From: Pseudomonadota bacterium
GTDB lineage: Bacteria; Pseudomonadota; Gammaproteobacteria; Steroidobacterales; MnTg04
NCBI GenBank assembly: GCA_022572885.1
Contig: JACZVC010000012.1
Span: 1-64,000 of the forward strand
Direction: 5' to 3'
DNA: 64,000 nucleotides
The translations under genes and the position numbers were made by a program. Below are positions 9,030 to 16,351 of the stretch, piece by piece. The notes beneath the pieces are model-generated. The model did no database searches and had not been told where the DNA came from. It was given only the letters and a program-made list of their open reading frames with translations. Within the stretch, counting starts at the first letter, position 1. Every line of letters begins with the position of its first letter.

Positions 9030-9287
9030 ATGTATAAGGTCGCATTTGCCTTGATTCAGTTATTCCGCTTTCTTGCTGTGCCGGTCGGTGCTTGGCAAGT
9101 CTTGGGCCTCTTGCCAGTCCTCAGTTGGTCCTCGGCGCCGGGCCAAGTTGCAGCTGGTATGTGGTTCATGGTCGGTATCAAAGTGTTCGTCTTGGCTATT
9201 TGTCTGCTCGTATTCTTTGGACTAAAGCGGGTAGCAACATCGCTCCGCACTCGTATTACGGAGCAAAGCGCAGGTGCTTCAACTTGA
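9030..9287 (+). CDS. small two-helix membrane protein, unknown
   Basis: 85 residues with two predicted membrane helices (ALIQLFRFLAVPVGAWQVLGLL and MWFMVGIKVFVLAICLLVFFGL) and a basic C-terminal tail (LKRVATSLRTRI). The start is supported by AAGGGGA 8 nt upstream of the ATG. I do not recognise the family. It is the first gene inside the left element and is followed by another orphan gene in the same direction. Confidence 0.55.
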   Translation: MYKVAFALIQLFRFLAVPVGAWQVLGLLPVLSWSSAPGQVAAGMWFMVGIKVFVLAICLLVFFGLKRVATSLRTRITEQSAGAST

Positions 9288-9409
9288 TTCCTTAATAGTT
9301 GGCTGGAGAAACGAATGTCAAGCTGGGCCAATTCTAGGTTTTTTTGATGTCTCCACGATAGGCCGTGTAGAACTCCCTAGAGCGAAGAAGTCATTGAGGA
9401 ACAAATGCT

Positions 9410-9937
9410 GTGGAACAATATAAGAAAATATTTTTTGGCCTATTATTTCTCTTGGCATTAATTATCATTGCGTGGCTTAGTGGGTCATCTTGGTCCCCTT
9501 TAAACCTCATTTTCGGTCCGCAGTCCTCTGTTCATACGGAGGCACCAAAAAGTAATTCCCGCGACCCTTTTCTGATGGAAATCGTGCCAAAGCGGTACCC
9601 TATTCTTGTCCAGTGCTTGCAGAAAGGATCAGAAACAATACAGTGGGTGGCGCAGTCCGGCGAGAAACAGCAGGAACTTCTAAGTTTCCAGGAACCCAAT
9701 AGTTTGGCTATCGAAACTACGATTTTCGTTGGTACCGCACCTAATTCATCTTCCTCCTCCACGCAGCAAGTTTTGGTAACGATGATCGATTCAACCGGCG
9801 ATGCGAAAATGGATCAAGTTGTCTATCTTCTTCCAGGAGGTCAGACGCACAAATATACAGAGCCATTTGACGAAGCATCTCAGTTCCTTTGGGATTCTGG
9901 ATTAGCGATGGCCTTCAAACTGAGTAAGTGTTTTTGA
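9410..9937 (+). CDS. signal-anchored protein of unknown function
   Basis: 175 residues starting with GTG, with GAGGA about 11 nt upstream. The N-terminus is a membrane anchor or uncleaved signal (KKIFFGLLFLLALIIIAWLSG), followed by a polar domain, probably periplasmic, with a DSTGDAKMDQVVYLLPGG segment reminiscent of short acidic D-x-D-x-D repeats. I see no catalytic motif. The start could differ by a few codons. Confidence 0.5.
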   Translation: MEQYKKIFFGLLFLLALIIIAWLSGSSWSPLNLIFGPQSSVHTEAPKSNSRDPFLMEIVPKRYPILVQCLQKGSETIQWVAQSGEKQQELLSFQEPNSLAIETTIFVGTAPNSSSSSTQQVLVTMIDSTGDAKMDQVVYLLPGGQTHKYTEPFDEASQFLWDSGLAMAFKLSKCF

Positions 9938-10114
9938 GAGTTTTGACAGCCACGTTATACAGACACCAATAATCGGTGCTTCCATTTACTTCGTTATTTG
10001 CCGGCGTCTTAGGACTTTTTTATAGGGCGGGGTTGGCTGCTTTATACTTGTGGTCGTTGATAACTTATGTGATTGATTGAGTCCGTGTCAGAACGATTGC
10101 TCTATTCTAGCTTC

Positions 10115-10813
10115 TCAAAAGCAGATATGCGTGGTCTCGACATCGAGCAATATGTGGCCTTCCGGGCAAACTAGCTGATCATAAAAACAACTGATACCGA
10201 CGTGGCTTTCCGTGATAATTAGGTCTTTCTTCCGGAGGGTGGATTTACACTCCAGACAGGTCACCTCCGCTTGGCCTTTTTGAACCAAAGCGATTGCCAC
10301 AAATTCAAATCTGTCCCATATATGTGGTACCTCTGTTGGTTCCCGAGTCTCTTTACTGCGTTTGCGTATCCAGTTAAAAATCACGCTGTCATCAGAGTTG
10401 GAAAGATATGGGTAGAAATTCAGATCGTCCTTAAGGATCTGTTCGATATCGGCTGCTTGAAAGAGAAACTCGCCACCGTTGTTTTCATCCGATCCGCAGG
10501 CCGGCCGATAAAGAATGAGTTCACCACAAGGCGGTAGATTGTGCCGAAGCCGGTCCCGTTCTCGCCTCCTGTTTATCATCCCAAACTCGTCATTGGCCAT
10601 GAACCGTTCGGGATGTATCAAAGATTGCGGTTTTAAGGCCAGGAGGGGCCATAGAAGCGTAGACAAGAAGAAATCGAACCAATGCTCGGCCTTTTTGAAG
10701 TGCCAGTCATAGGCATCGAGTTCATAGCGCATATGCCAGCCGAGGCGTATTGCCACATACAGCGCGCCGCCAATATATGCAAAAAGCAGTAGTTTCAATG
10801 GCTCGAACGTCAC
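10115..10813 (-). CDS. membrane protein with C-terminal zinc-ribbon-like cysteines
   Basis: 232 residues from a GTG. The N-terminus is hydrophobic (LKLLLFAYIGGALYVAIRLG), with a second hydrophobic stretch (FFLSTLLWPLLAL). The C-terminus has paired cysteines (CLECKS, then ISCFYDQLVCPEGH) that could bind a metal. No family is recognised. It is transcribed opposite to its neighbours and diverges from the RHH gene, with about 90 bp between them. Confidence 0.5.
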   Translation of the reverse strand: MTFEPLKLLLFAYIGGALYVAIRLGWHMRYELDAYDWHFKKAEHWFDFFLSTLLWPLLALKPQSLIHPERFMANDEFGMINRRRERDRLRHNLPPCGELILYRPACGSDENNGGEFLFQAADIEQILKDDLNFYPYLSNSDDSVIFNWIRKRSKETREPTEVPHIWDRFEFVAIALVQKGQAEVTCLECKSTLRKKDLIITESHVGISCFYDQLVCPEGHILLDVETTHICF

Positions 10814-10843
10814 AGGGTGTCGGTGAGGCCTCTATTCGTGTGT

Positions 10844-10878
10844 GTAACAATTCGTTACGATTACTGTACAATGTAACG
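10844..10878. promoter_or_regulatory. putative operator/promoter of the RHH gene
   Basis: GTAAC-AATTC-GTTAC is a perfect inverted repeat at 10844-10858. A third half-site (GTAACG) follows at 10873, and a possible -10 (TACAAT, 10867-10872) lies between them. Clustered half-sites in front of a ribbon-helix-helix gene suit autorepression by its product; this is inferred from position. Confidence 0.4.
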
Positions 10879-10902
10879 CACTTCACACCATAAGGGCAAT
10901 CA

Positions 10903-11097
10903 ATGGCCGGACTGAAAACAGCGACTCTCAACCTGCGCATCGACCCGGGGGTGAAGGAGGCTTTGCGGATAGCAGCGAAACAAGAGCATCGAAGCATTGC
11001 CAACATGATCGAAGTGATGATTCGAGCACACTGCAAAGAGGCGGGCATCCCGGTGCCGGAGCAAGCCGAACTTTTCCAGGAAGAGAGAAATGAATGA
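10903..11097 (+). CDS. ribbon-helix-helix DNA-binding protein (antitoxin-like)
   Basis: 64 residues. TATLNLRIDPGVKEALRIAA is the RHH strand-helix pattern, and HRSIANMIEVMIRAHC the second helix, as in CopG/Arc-type regulators. Its last codons overlap the start of the next gene by 8 bp, so the two are coupled. It likely binds the GTAAC palindromes upstream. Such RHH genes often pair with the ParC-like gene that follows on plasmids and islands. Confidence 0.75.
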   Translation: MAGLKTATLNLRIDPGVKEALRIAAKQEHRSIANMIEVMIRAHCKEAGIPVPEQAELFQEERNE

Positions 11098-11344
11098 AAA
11101 AGTCATCAGGGCGCTGGTTGAGGCGGGCGCTGTGCGGCAGGTACGGATAATCGCCAACCAATCAAGTTTCCACATAAGAATAGAAACAGCCAACGGCAGT
11201 AACGTCGCTGAAACATTGAAGGGCAAATTGAAGACCTGGGCCACATTAAACGCGGCGGCAAAATGGATACGCTCACTGGGGATCGGGGAGGCAAAACTGG
11301 AGCTTACCCATTGGAATCCGGACCAGAAGGCCATGCCGTTATGA
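11090..11344 (+). CDS. ParC-family (partition-associated)-like small protein
   Basis: 84 residues. The sequence RALVEAGAVRQVRIIA, then GKLKTWATLNAAAKWIRSLGIGEAKLEL, resembles a small protein family of plasmids and integrative elements sometimes labelled ParC-type partition-associated. I assign it from memory of that pattern. It overlaps the RHH gene by 8 bp. A toxin role is possible because of the two-gene architecture, but no catalytic motif is visible. Confidence 0.6.
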   Translation: MNEKVIRALVEAGAVRQVRIIANQSSFHIRIETANGSNVAETLKGKLKTWATLNAAAKWIRSLGIGEAKLELTHWNPDQKAMPL

Positions 11345-11394
11345 CGAGTATCTTGGACGGCCGCGGGTCACCCACCCGTACCCGATCTCGCCTT

Positions 11395-11944
11395 CGTGAG
11401 ACCTAGCCCTGCATACACCGATTCCGAATTCATACTGGGCAGAAACCGGCTCACTTCTGGCCGGCGAGTACCCGGGCATGCGTTCTGAGCACCTGTCAAA
11501 GTCGAAGCTGGCCAGGTTTCTTGATTCAGGTGTTACATACTTTATTGATCTCACCGAAGCGGGAGAACTACGCCCGTACGAACCGGACTTGGAAAGGCTT
11601 GCAGAAGATCGGACTATCGATGTCTGTTATCGGCGCTTTCCCATACGAGATGGGGGGGTACCTCCGCACCAGGATGACCTACAACAGCTCCTGAACACTA
11701 TTAAAGGCGCCTTGTGCGCGCGCCATGTCGTGTACATCCACTGCCTGGGTGGAGTAGGCCGTACAGGTCTGGTTGTCGGTTGTTATCTTGCAGAAAAACA
11801 TCGGAGCGGTCGGCAAGGACTCGCGAAATTGCAGGATTTCTGGACAGAATGCGAAAAATCAGCCTATCGGCCAACAACGCCGGAAACTGAAGAACAACGC
11901 CAGTGGATCCTGGCCTGGGGGAGTGTGTAAACCGCGCAATAGCG
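11395..11944 (+). repeat. 550-bp phosphatase block, copy 1
   Basis: The block from CGTGAG (11395) to AGCG (11944) recurs with the same length at 26866-27415. Sequence similarity starts and stops abruptly on both sides and covers the whole phosphatase gene plus about 80 bp upstream and 14 bp downstream. Confidence 0.85.
11478..11930 (+). CDS. protein tyrosine/dual-specificity phosphatase, copy 1
   Basis: The CX5R signature is HCLGGVGRTG, with Cys as nucleophile, preceded by FIDLTEAGE and CYRRFPIRDGGVP (general-acid loop with Asp). The product is 150 residues from the ATG. The frame stays open and protein-like upstream of it: IPNSYWAETGSLLAGEYPG is the usual N-terminus of this family. That extension would begin at a CTG (11409) where relatives have an ATG, so translation either starts at a non-canonical CTG or yields an N-truncated protein. 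The second copy (26949-27401) shows the same thing and differs at 15 of 150 residues by my count. Confidence 0.8.
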   Translation: MRSEHLSKSKLARFLDSGVTYFIDLTEAGELRPYEPDLERLAEDRTIDVCYRRFPIRDGGVPPHQDDLQQLLNTIKGALCARHVVYIHCLGGVGRTGLVVGCYLAEKHRSGRQGLAKLQDFWTECEKSAYRPTTPETEEQRQWILAWGSV

Positions 11945-12013
11945 GAGAAAACGAGCCCGATGACCACCGTGGGTGTTAGCCGCTGGACGTTTAACAGGTG
12001 GTAGTTTGCCCGT

Positions 12014-12040
12014 ATTTGTATATGATGGTAATATACAAAT
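12014..12040. promoter_or_regulatory. brnT operator palindrome abutting the start codon
   Basis: ATTTGTATAT, 7 nt, ATATACAAAT is a perfect 10-bp inverted repeat that ends at the base before the brnT ATG. BrnA-type antitoxins repress their own operon, so this is the likely operator. It leaves no room for a Shine-Dalgarno sequence. TATGAT at 12021 could serve as the -10, which would make the mRNA leaderless or nearly so. Confidence 0.65.
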
Positions 12041-12340
12041 ATGATTGCCTTGACGAAGATCACGGGCTTTGACTGGGATGAGGGAAATACTCGAAAGAAC
12101 GAGAAACACGGTGTCTCGATGGCGGAGGCGGAGCAGGTTTTTTTTAACGCGCCATTATTGTTGCTTGAGGATGTGAAACATAGCAACCGGGAGCCACGCT
12201 TCCACGCTTTGGGGAAAGCAGATGATAAACGTCTGCTGCACATTACTTTCGCCCTGCGCCACGAGGGGGAAAAAATTCGAGTGATCTCAGCCAGGGATAT
12301 GCATCGGAAGGAGCGAGCAATTTATGAAAAAGCGACGTAA
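12041..12340 (+). CDS. brnT: BrnT-family toxin
   Basis: 99 residues of the BrnT (DUF497) family, RelE-like RNases that inhibit translation. Motifs are GFDWDEGNTRKNEKHGVSMAEA at the N-terminus and RVISARDMHRKERAIYE at the C-terminus, both diagnostic. Length and gene order (toxin first) are as usual. It overlaps the antitoxin gene by 17 bp. The start sits directly against a palindrome without a ribosome-binding site, and TTG at 12053 is an alternative start. Confidence 0.88.
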   Translation: MIALTKITGFDWDEGNTRKNEKHGVSMAEAEQVFFNAPLLLLEDVKHSNREPRFHALGKADDKRLLHITFALRHEGEKIRVISARDMHRKERAIYEKAT

Positions 12341-12590
12341 AGCGGTACCGGAATTCGCCAACGAGGGCGACGAACGGCGTTTCTGGGAACAGTACGATTC
12401 CTCCGACTACCTCGACTGGACTCAGGCGCAGCAAGTCGTCATGCCCAGGCTAAAGCCGACGACCAAGACGATTTCGCTGCGTCTGCCTCAGCATCTTCTG
12501 GACTCCATCAAGATTGCGGCCAATGCTCGCGACGTACCCTATCAATCGCTGATCAAGGTGTGGCTGCAAGAGAAACTGCATAAGCACTGA
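12324..12590 (+). CDS. brnA: BrnA-like CopG-type antitoxin
   Basis: 88 residues. The N-terminal linker (PEFANEGDERRFWEQYDSSDY) binds the toxin in this family, and the C-terminal RHH (KTISLRLPQHLLDSIKIAA, then YQSLIKVWLQEKL) dimerises and binds DNA. The position immediately downstream of and overlapping brnT is canonical. It should neutralise BrnT and repress the operon through the palindrome at 12014. Confidence 0.88.
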   Translation: MKKRRKAVPEFANEGDERRFWEQYDSSDYLDWTQAQQVVMPRLKPTTKTISLRLPQHLLDSIKIAANARDVPYQSLIKVWLQEKLHKH

Positions 12591-12618
12591 CAATCTCCGG
12601 CAGACACTTCATTGCTGT

Positions 12619-12643
12619 AAAAAAGCCCGCCACAAGGGCGAGC
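12619..12643 (-). terminator. terminator carried by the 3.8-kb element
   Basis: On the minus strand GCTCGCC, CTTGTG, GCGGGC folds into a hairpin followed by six T. It lies 8 nt beyond the middle core copy, where the ssrA terminator would be. When this element was adjacent to ssrA it would have replaced the native terminator. It also terminates brnA on the plus strand weakly, if at all. Confidence 0.6.
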
Positions 12644-12650
12644 TATGTTG

Positions 12651-12665
12651 TTGGTGGAGGCGGCG
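12651..12665. repeat. attachment-site core, middle copy
   Basis: TTGGTGGAGGCGGCG is identical to the copies at 8845 and 33381. To the right it continues ACTACCGAAAAATAGGTG like the left copy, with the palindrome AATAGG-TGTAA-CCTATT at 12676-12692. It marks the joint between the two tandem elements. Confidence 0.85.
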
Positions 12666-12727
12666 ACTACCGAAAAATAGGTGTAACCTATTGAAAATAT
12701 AGAGAAAGATAAATTCGCATTACTTGA

Positions 12728-12748
12728 GTTGCCCCCAATGTTGCCCCT
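12728..12748. repeat. integrase arm-type direct repeat, middle copy
   Basis: GTTGCCCCCAATG followed by TTGCCCC, placed 62 bp inside the element from the middle core, matches the left copy. It marks the left end of the 20.7-kb element. Confidence 0.6.
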
Positions 12749-12815
12749 GATTATCGTGTGTTGCTGCCGATTTTTGCCGCGTATTTCTGGGTTTGCTAGC
12801 GATCCAAAGCGGACA

Positions 12816-13262
12816 TTATAGAGTCTCGACCTTCCGCTGTTCCTGATCGTATTCCCAGACTTCCACATCAAGTGGGATCAGATGTCGGTAGGTTCGGACG
12901 TAATACTCGGCAAGTGATTCACCCGTCTTCGCACGAATATCGCGTAAGACAAACAAAATTTTCCTATACTTCGTCGGCGCAGTCGCGAAGTAATACATAG
13001 CCTCATTCCAGACTGTCATTTTTGCGCTGGGCACGTTGTTCCCGCTGGTCCAGCAATGGGACTTACATTCGACAAGAATTGGAGGATTAACGGTCCCCAA
13101 GTCAAAGTTATGGGCCTTCTTTTTCTCACTAATACGGACATCTACCGAAAAATTCTTTTCGACAACGATACCTGCCTCAGCAAGAACCGAGGCAGCCACT
13201 TTTTCAAAGTCACTGCCAACACGGGCGTTGCTTATGGATCCTACTCTTTGAAAATTTGCCAA
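12816..13262 (-). CDS. PD-(D/E)XK-like nuclease domain protein
   Basis: 148 residues from a TTG with AGGAA upstream. NARVGSDFEKVAASVLAEAG is the helix that opens many restriction-endonuclease-like folds. HNFDLG, then ILVECKSH, gives the spaced D and E-x-K triad, and KMTVWNEAMYYFA fits the following helix. It is likely a small DNA endonuclease of a defence or mobile-element function. No methylase is adjacent. It is more A+T-rich than the core genes and is the first gene inside the larger element. Confidence 0.65.
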   Translation of the reverse strand: MANFQRVGSISNARVGSDFEKVAASVLAEAGIVVEKNFSVDVRISEKKKAHNFDLGTVNPPILVECKSHCWTSGNNVPSAKMTVWNEAMYYFATAPTKYRKILFVLRDIRAKTGESLAEYYVRTYRHLIPLDVEVWEYDQEQRKVETL

Positions 13263-13364
13263 GTCGTTACTTTCCTAAATTTTTCAGCCATAACCTATCG
13301 AGCACCAATTCGATGCAGTAGTCAAACATGCTTCTGGACCTTGTCAACTTAGGCCCCTAATTAT

Positions 13365-13769
13365 CTAGTCTTCATTTAGCAATGCCTGAAGCGACTTAAT
13401 ATCATCTACCAAGTTGTGGAATCGCCATGCAATGCCCCGTGTTTCTCCGTTCCACTCGAATACGCCAATTTCTTCCAAAACGACTCCAAGATAACTCGCG
13501 CCTTGCGCGTGCGTGGTATCGCCCGGCCGTAATTGATAAATTGTTGTGCCCAATCCCAACCTCTCAGTACCGGAATACATTGTTTCTACATTGTTGGCCA
13601 GTGGTATCCAGTTTTCATTGAATGCGGTATGAAGTGAATGGATGATTGTGAGAATTTCTTCCAACGAATAACTATGCCGCATTCCAGATTCGCTTTGGAT
13701 CAGTAATTGTCCATGTTTAACTGACCAGTCAAAGTTTCTAGCGCGGCCACCACCGTGAGTAACAGACAT
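13365..13769 (-). CDS. conserved hypothetical protein
   Basis: 134 residues, family not recognised. The pattern YSLEEILTIIHSL, WIPLANNVETMYSGTERLGLGTTIYQL, then ASYLGVVLEEIGVFEWN has the alternating strands and turns of a folded cytoplasmic domain, without signal or membrane segments. It is separated from the nuclease gene by about 100 bp and followed by a palindromic repeat and a miniature transposable element. Confidence 0.5.
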   Translation of the reverse strand: MSVTHGGGRARNFDWSVKHGQLLIQSESGMRHSYSLEEILTIIHSLHTAFNENWIPLANNVETMYSGTERLGLGTTIYQLRPGDTTHAQGASYLGVVLEEIGVFEWNGETRGIAWRFHNLVDDIKSLQALLNED

Positions 13770-13825
13770 TGGTAGTTTCCTTACAATCTGCTCGATCCCA
13801 ATAATAATCTATTTGAGCAACCGCT

Positions 13826-13935
13826 CCTGGCCGAAGGCGGACTGTCAAAAATCGGCTTTTGCTCAAATCGAACGTCCGCTATACACCCGGAAGCGGACAT
13901 TCAGCTAATATTGCCACGAAGGGCCGCTAACGACT
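13826..13935. repeat. AGCGGAC/GTCCGCT palindromic repeat, copy R1
   Basis: The pattern is CTGGCCGAAGGCGGAC, a spacer with TCAAAAATCGGCTTTTG, GTCCGCT (13874), 11 nt, AGCGGAC (13892), then a tail CTAATATTGCCACGAAGG. The inner pair forms a hairpin. Copies R2 to R5 share this plan. The tail and the adjoining miniature element are shared with R2. Confidence 0.75.
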
Positions 13936-14203
13936 GCGATTTCAATCGGTCGACGCAACACTTTAACTAAAACGCAGAAGATGGCGTGTATGCTGATGAA
14001 TCATAAGGAGACGTCGAGGTCTTCACGGGGCAGAGAAAGTGGAGCTGTGGGACCGCTGAAAGCGAGCAGGGGCGCTAAAGTCGATTGGGCGAGCGTTTGA
14101 CAAACCTTCATCGTCTGGTTATCACCAGTTGACGCCGCACAGGGGGATCGAAACCCCAGCAGAGAGGATTAACACAGGTGTTGCGTCGACCGGTTGAAAT
14201 CGC
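13936..14203. mobile_element. IS30-derived miniature element, copy 1
   Basis: 268 bp with 26-bp inverted ends (cores ATCGGTCGACGCAAC on the left, GTTGCGTCGACCGGT on the right, one mismatch). The inside encodes a broken version of the N-terminal region of IS30-family transposases, in which copy 2 still reads AAEKAELWNRWKR. The rest of the transposase is absent, so this is an internal-deletion derivative. Similarity between the ends extends some 14 bp further out in copy 3. Confidence 0.8.
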
Positions 14204-14424
14204 AACCCAAAGCCGACCTTCAACATTATGCCGTTTTGAGCTAGCGTCCCATGAAAGTGGTCGTGATTCGCGTCTTTCTCGCCTGCTGCGGTACGAAAGG
14301 ATACCGTGACTATTTTTCCATCCATGATGTTGTCGAAGACTTTGATGGCTTTGAAGTCCGTAGAGCCGGGATTGTCTTCCTCTATTCGAATTCGCGCTTT
14401 TTCCTTTATTTCGTCGAGATTCAT
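14122..14424 (-). CDS. hypothetical protein with a 3' end supplied by the miniature element
   Basis: 100 residues. Residues 1 to about 72 (MNLDEIKEKARIRIEED, then FKAIKVFDNIMDGKIVTVSF) look like a normal small cytoplasmic protein. From about residue 73 the frame runs into the right inverted repeat of the IS30-derived element (LRFQPVDATP) and stops inside it. The original 3' end has been lost, so the product is a fusion. Function unknown. Confidence 0.5.
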   Translation of the reverse strand: MNLDEIKEKARIRIEEDNPGSTDFKAIKVFDNIMDGKIVTVSFRTAAGEKDANHDHFHGTLAQNGIMLKVGFGLRFQPVDATPVLILSAGVSIPLCGVNW

Positions 14425-14570
14425 GTGTGTCTCCTTGAGCCGGTCGGGAATTGGTGGGCTTGAAAGATTAAACAGCAGGCAAAATGGAGCAGGAAGATTT
14501 TCTCATATAACCTAGTGAATAGCCGCTTTCAGCGCAGGTACACGGCGAACTGCTCCGTGATCGTCTACTG

Positions 14571-15713
14571 TCAGCGTCTTATGGTCGCATCCATGTCGAT
14601 CAGCCGATTCTTGAGGGCACCAAGCCGTTTAGCAGGTACATGGATCGCATTTGCGGCGCATTGTGCGCCGTGAGACAGGATCGCCAGCGCGTCGGCCCGC
14701 CCAATATAAGAGAGGGTCGTCGGGAATCCAGCCGAGTGCTTTGCTTCCTGGATCGTGTTGCCTTTGACCCACAGTTGTTCGTCGAGGTGCGAGACGGCGA
14801 TGTGCACACCGCATACATGGCAGCCGAGCCCAGATTCGACAATATCCATGATGAGTTCGTTCATTTTCGGCTGGGCGAGGTCGCCGGTCAGGCGGAACAC
14901 CTTGTCCGAAAAACGCAAGCGTTCGCCGTCGCGTACGACGCTCATTTCACGTCCGGCATTCGACAGGAACCATGTGTCGCCAGGGCCAAGTACGCGCTTG
15001 GCGTTTTTCTTGAGCAAAGGGTGAAAATTGTAAAGTGCTTGGTTGTCAACCAAACCGGCATCGATGAGCTGGAGTTCTGGTAATGACACCTTCGGGAAGA
15101 AGCCCGGGAAAGCCGTTGCCGATACGATACCGTGCGGCGCAGGAAGGTTTTCGACCCGCACGTCTTTCGGTATTCCGCGCTCGTAAAAATCTCTATCCGC
15201 CTCGAAGTATCTGCCTTCGTGAAAAGCAATGATGTGGCCGTCGTTGTAATTGAGCGACTGGAATATGAACACCGGATAGCATTGCGCGTCGCCGGGACTC
15301 ACATATTTGGCGAAGTTTTTGTCGAGCTTAAGCGGCTTTTCACGCAGTTCGAGGTTTCGCCACCAGGCATGAAGGTGCCGAAACCATGCTTCCTGTGCCC
15401 GAATGACGGCCCCACGCCAATGCCAGTTGAATTTGCCGAGGAACCGCGGACTGCCCTCGACGAGAGCGATCAAAGCTTCTTCGGGTGCGAAAGAGTCTTT
15501 ATCCTGGTCATACTCCTCCGATCGAAGGAACCGGTTCCAAATTTCTGCTGCGATTGCTCCACCTGAAACAGCATTTACAAGCACGTGAAGCCGGTCAGGT
15601 TCAAGGTTCGGTCGAAGAATGTCGGCTTCGTGCAGCGTGCGAAGAACACCGGCATTGAATAAGGCGGCGCGGTATCCGCCACCGGACAGCGAAATGAGGT
15701 AGCGATTGTTCAT
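14571..15713 (-). CDS. patatin-like phospholipase
   Basis: 380 residues from the ATG at 15713; a TTG at 15758 is less likely. ISLSGGGYRAALFNAG is the Gly-rich oxyanion hole, VNAVSGGAIAA the nucleophile elbow with catalytic Ser, and LIDAGLVDN carries the catalytic Asp of the dyad. The family cleaves membrane phospholipids. Stand-alone patatins occur in defence islands and as effectors of CBASS-type systems, but no cyclase is nearby. It sits between two repeat/miniature-element units, like a cassette. Confidence 0.88.
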   Translation of the reverse strand: MNNRYLISLSGGGYRAALFNAGVLRTLHEADILRPNLEPDRLHVLVNAVSGGAIAAEIWNRFLRSEEYDQDKDSFAPEEALIALVEGSPRFLGKFNWHWRGAVIRAQEAWFRHLHAWWRNLELREKPLKLDKNFAKYVSPGDAQCYPVFIFQSLNYNDGHIIAFHEGRYFEADRDFYERGIPKDVRVENLPAPHGIVSATAFPGFFPKVSLPELQLIDAGLVDNQALYNFHPLLKKNAKRVLGPGDTWFLSNAGREMSVVRDGERLRFSDKVFRLTGDLAQPKMNELIMDIVESGLGCHVCGVHIAVSHLDEQLWVKGNTIQEAKHSAGFPTTLSYIGRADALAILSHGAQCAANAIHVPAKRLGALKNRLIDMDATIRR

Positions 15714-15904
15714 GGCAAAGGCTCCAAGTGGCCTCGAGGGCAAGGGCCCCATAGCCAAGTATAGACGACGCGTAATCTTTGTCGCTGCACGAAACCGACA
15801 GTCAGTTCAACACCCTTGGGACGCTTGTTTCAGTCGGAGCCGTTGCAGTGGGTGATTTCCTCGTCGCCTTTCATATCGGTCGAGAGTAATCGATCTTGAC
15901 CGGC

Positions 15905-16018
15905 TGGTTCTGACCGAAAGCGACCCCTCAAAAATCGGCTTTTCGGCATTTTGACAGTCCGCTTTCCACCCAAAAGCGAACATTCAGCTAATATTGCCAC
16001 GAAGGGCCGCTAACGACT
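15905..16018. repeat. palindromic repeat, copy R2
   Basis: It has the same plan as R1 (CTGACCGAAAGCGA, TCAAAAATCGGCTTTT, GTCCGCT, AAGCGAACATT) and the same tail CTAATATTGCCACGAAGG, and runs directly into miniature element copy 2. The unit repeat-plus-element therefore occurs twice. Confidence 0.7.
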
Positions 16019-16284
16019 GCGATTCCAACCGGTCGACGCAACACTTTATCGAAAACGCAGAAGATGGCGTGTATGCCAATGAATCATAGGACTCGTCGAG
16101 GTTTCATGGCGGCAGAGAAAGCGGAGTTGTGGAACCGCTGGAAGCGAGTAGGGGCGCTGCGTCGATTGGGCGAGCATTTGGCGAACCTTCATCGTCTGTT
16201 GATCACCAGTTGGTCCCGCACGGGGGGATCGAAACCCCAGCAGAGACGATTAACGCATGTGTTGCATCGATCGGTTGAAACCGC
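16019..16284. mobile_element. IS30-derived miniature element, copy 2
   Basis: 266 bp with inverted ends as in copy 1 but more substitutions. The internal frame from 16064 still reads MNHRTRRGFMAAEKAELWNR, then LITSWSRTGGSKPQQRR, which matches the N-terminal helix-turn-helix region of IS30 transposases. The catalytic DDE domain is missing. Confidence 0.8.
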
Positions 16285-16351
16285 AGCCGAAAGCAGCCCG
16301 TCAGCACGTTGCTTTACTGGTCGATTGAATGTCCGCTTCTCTAATCGGGCG

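Larger units (their letters stand above)
8860..12650. mobile_element. integrase-less 3.8-kb element in the ssrA array
   Basis: The segment is bounded by two core copies. Its left end (element arm plus GTTGCCCCCAATG repeats) matches the left end of the neighbouring 20.7-kb element. It carries two small membrane or exported proteins, a zinc-ribbon-like membrane protein, an RHH/ParC-like pair, a tyrosine phosphatase and BrnT/BrnA, but no integrase or visible remnant of one. At its right end it brings its own terminator (12619-12643). It is best explained as a decayed or trans-mobilised relative of the larger element. Confidence 0.7.

Noticed and set aside
14571-15713. Patatin gene as part of a CBASS operon
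   Set aside because: No CD-NTase (GS-x10-DXD type) gene is found in the island, so only a stand-alone phospholipase is supported.
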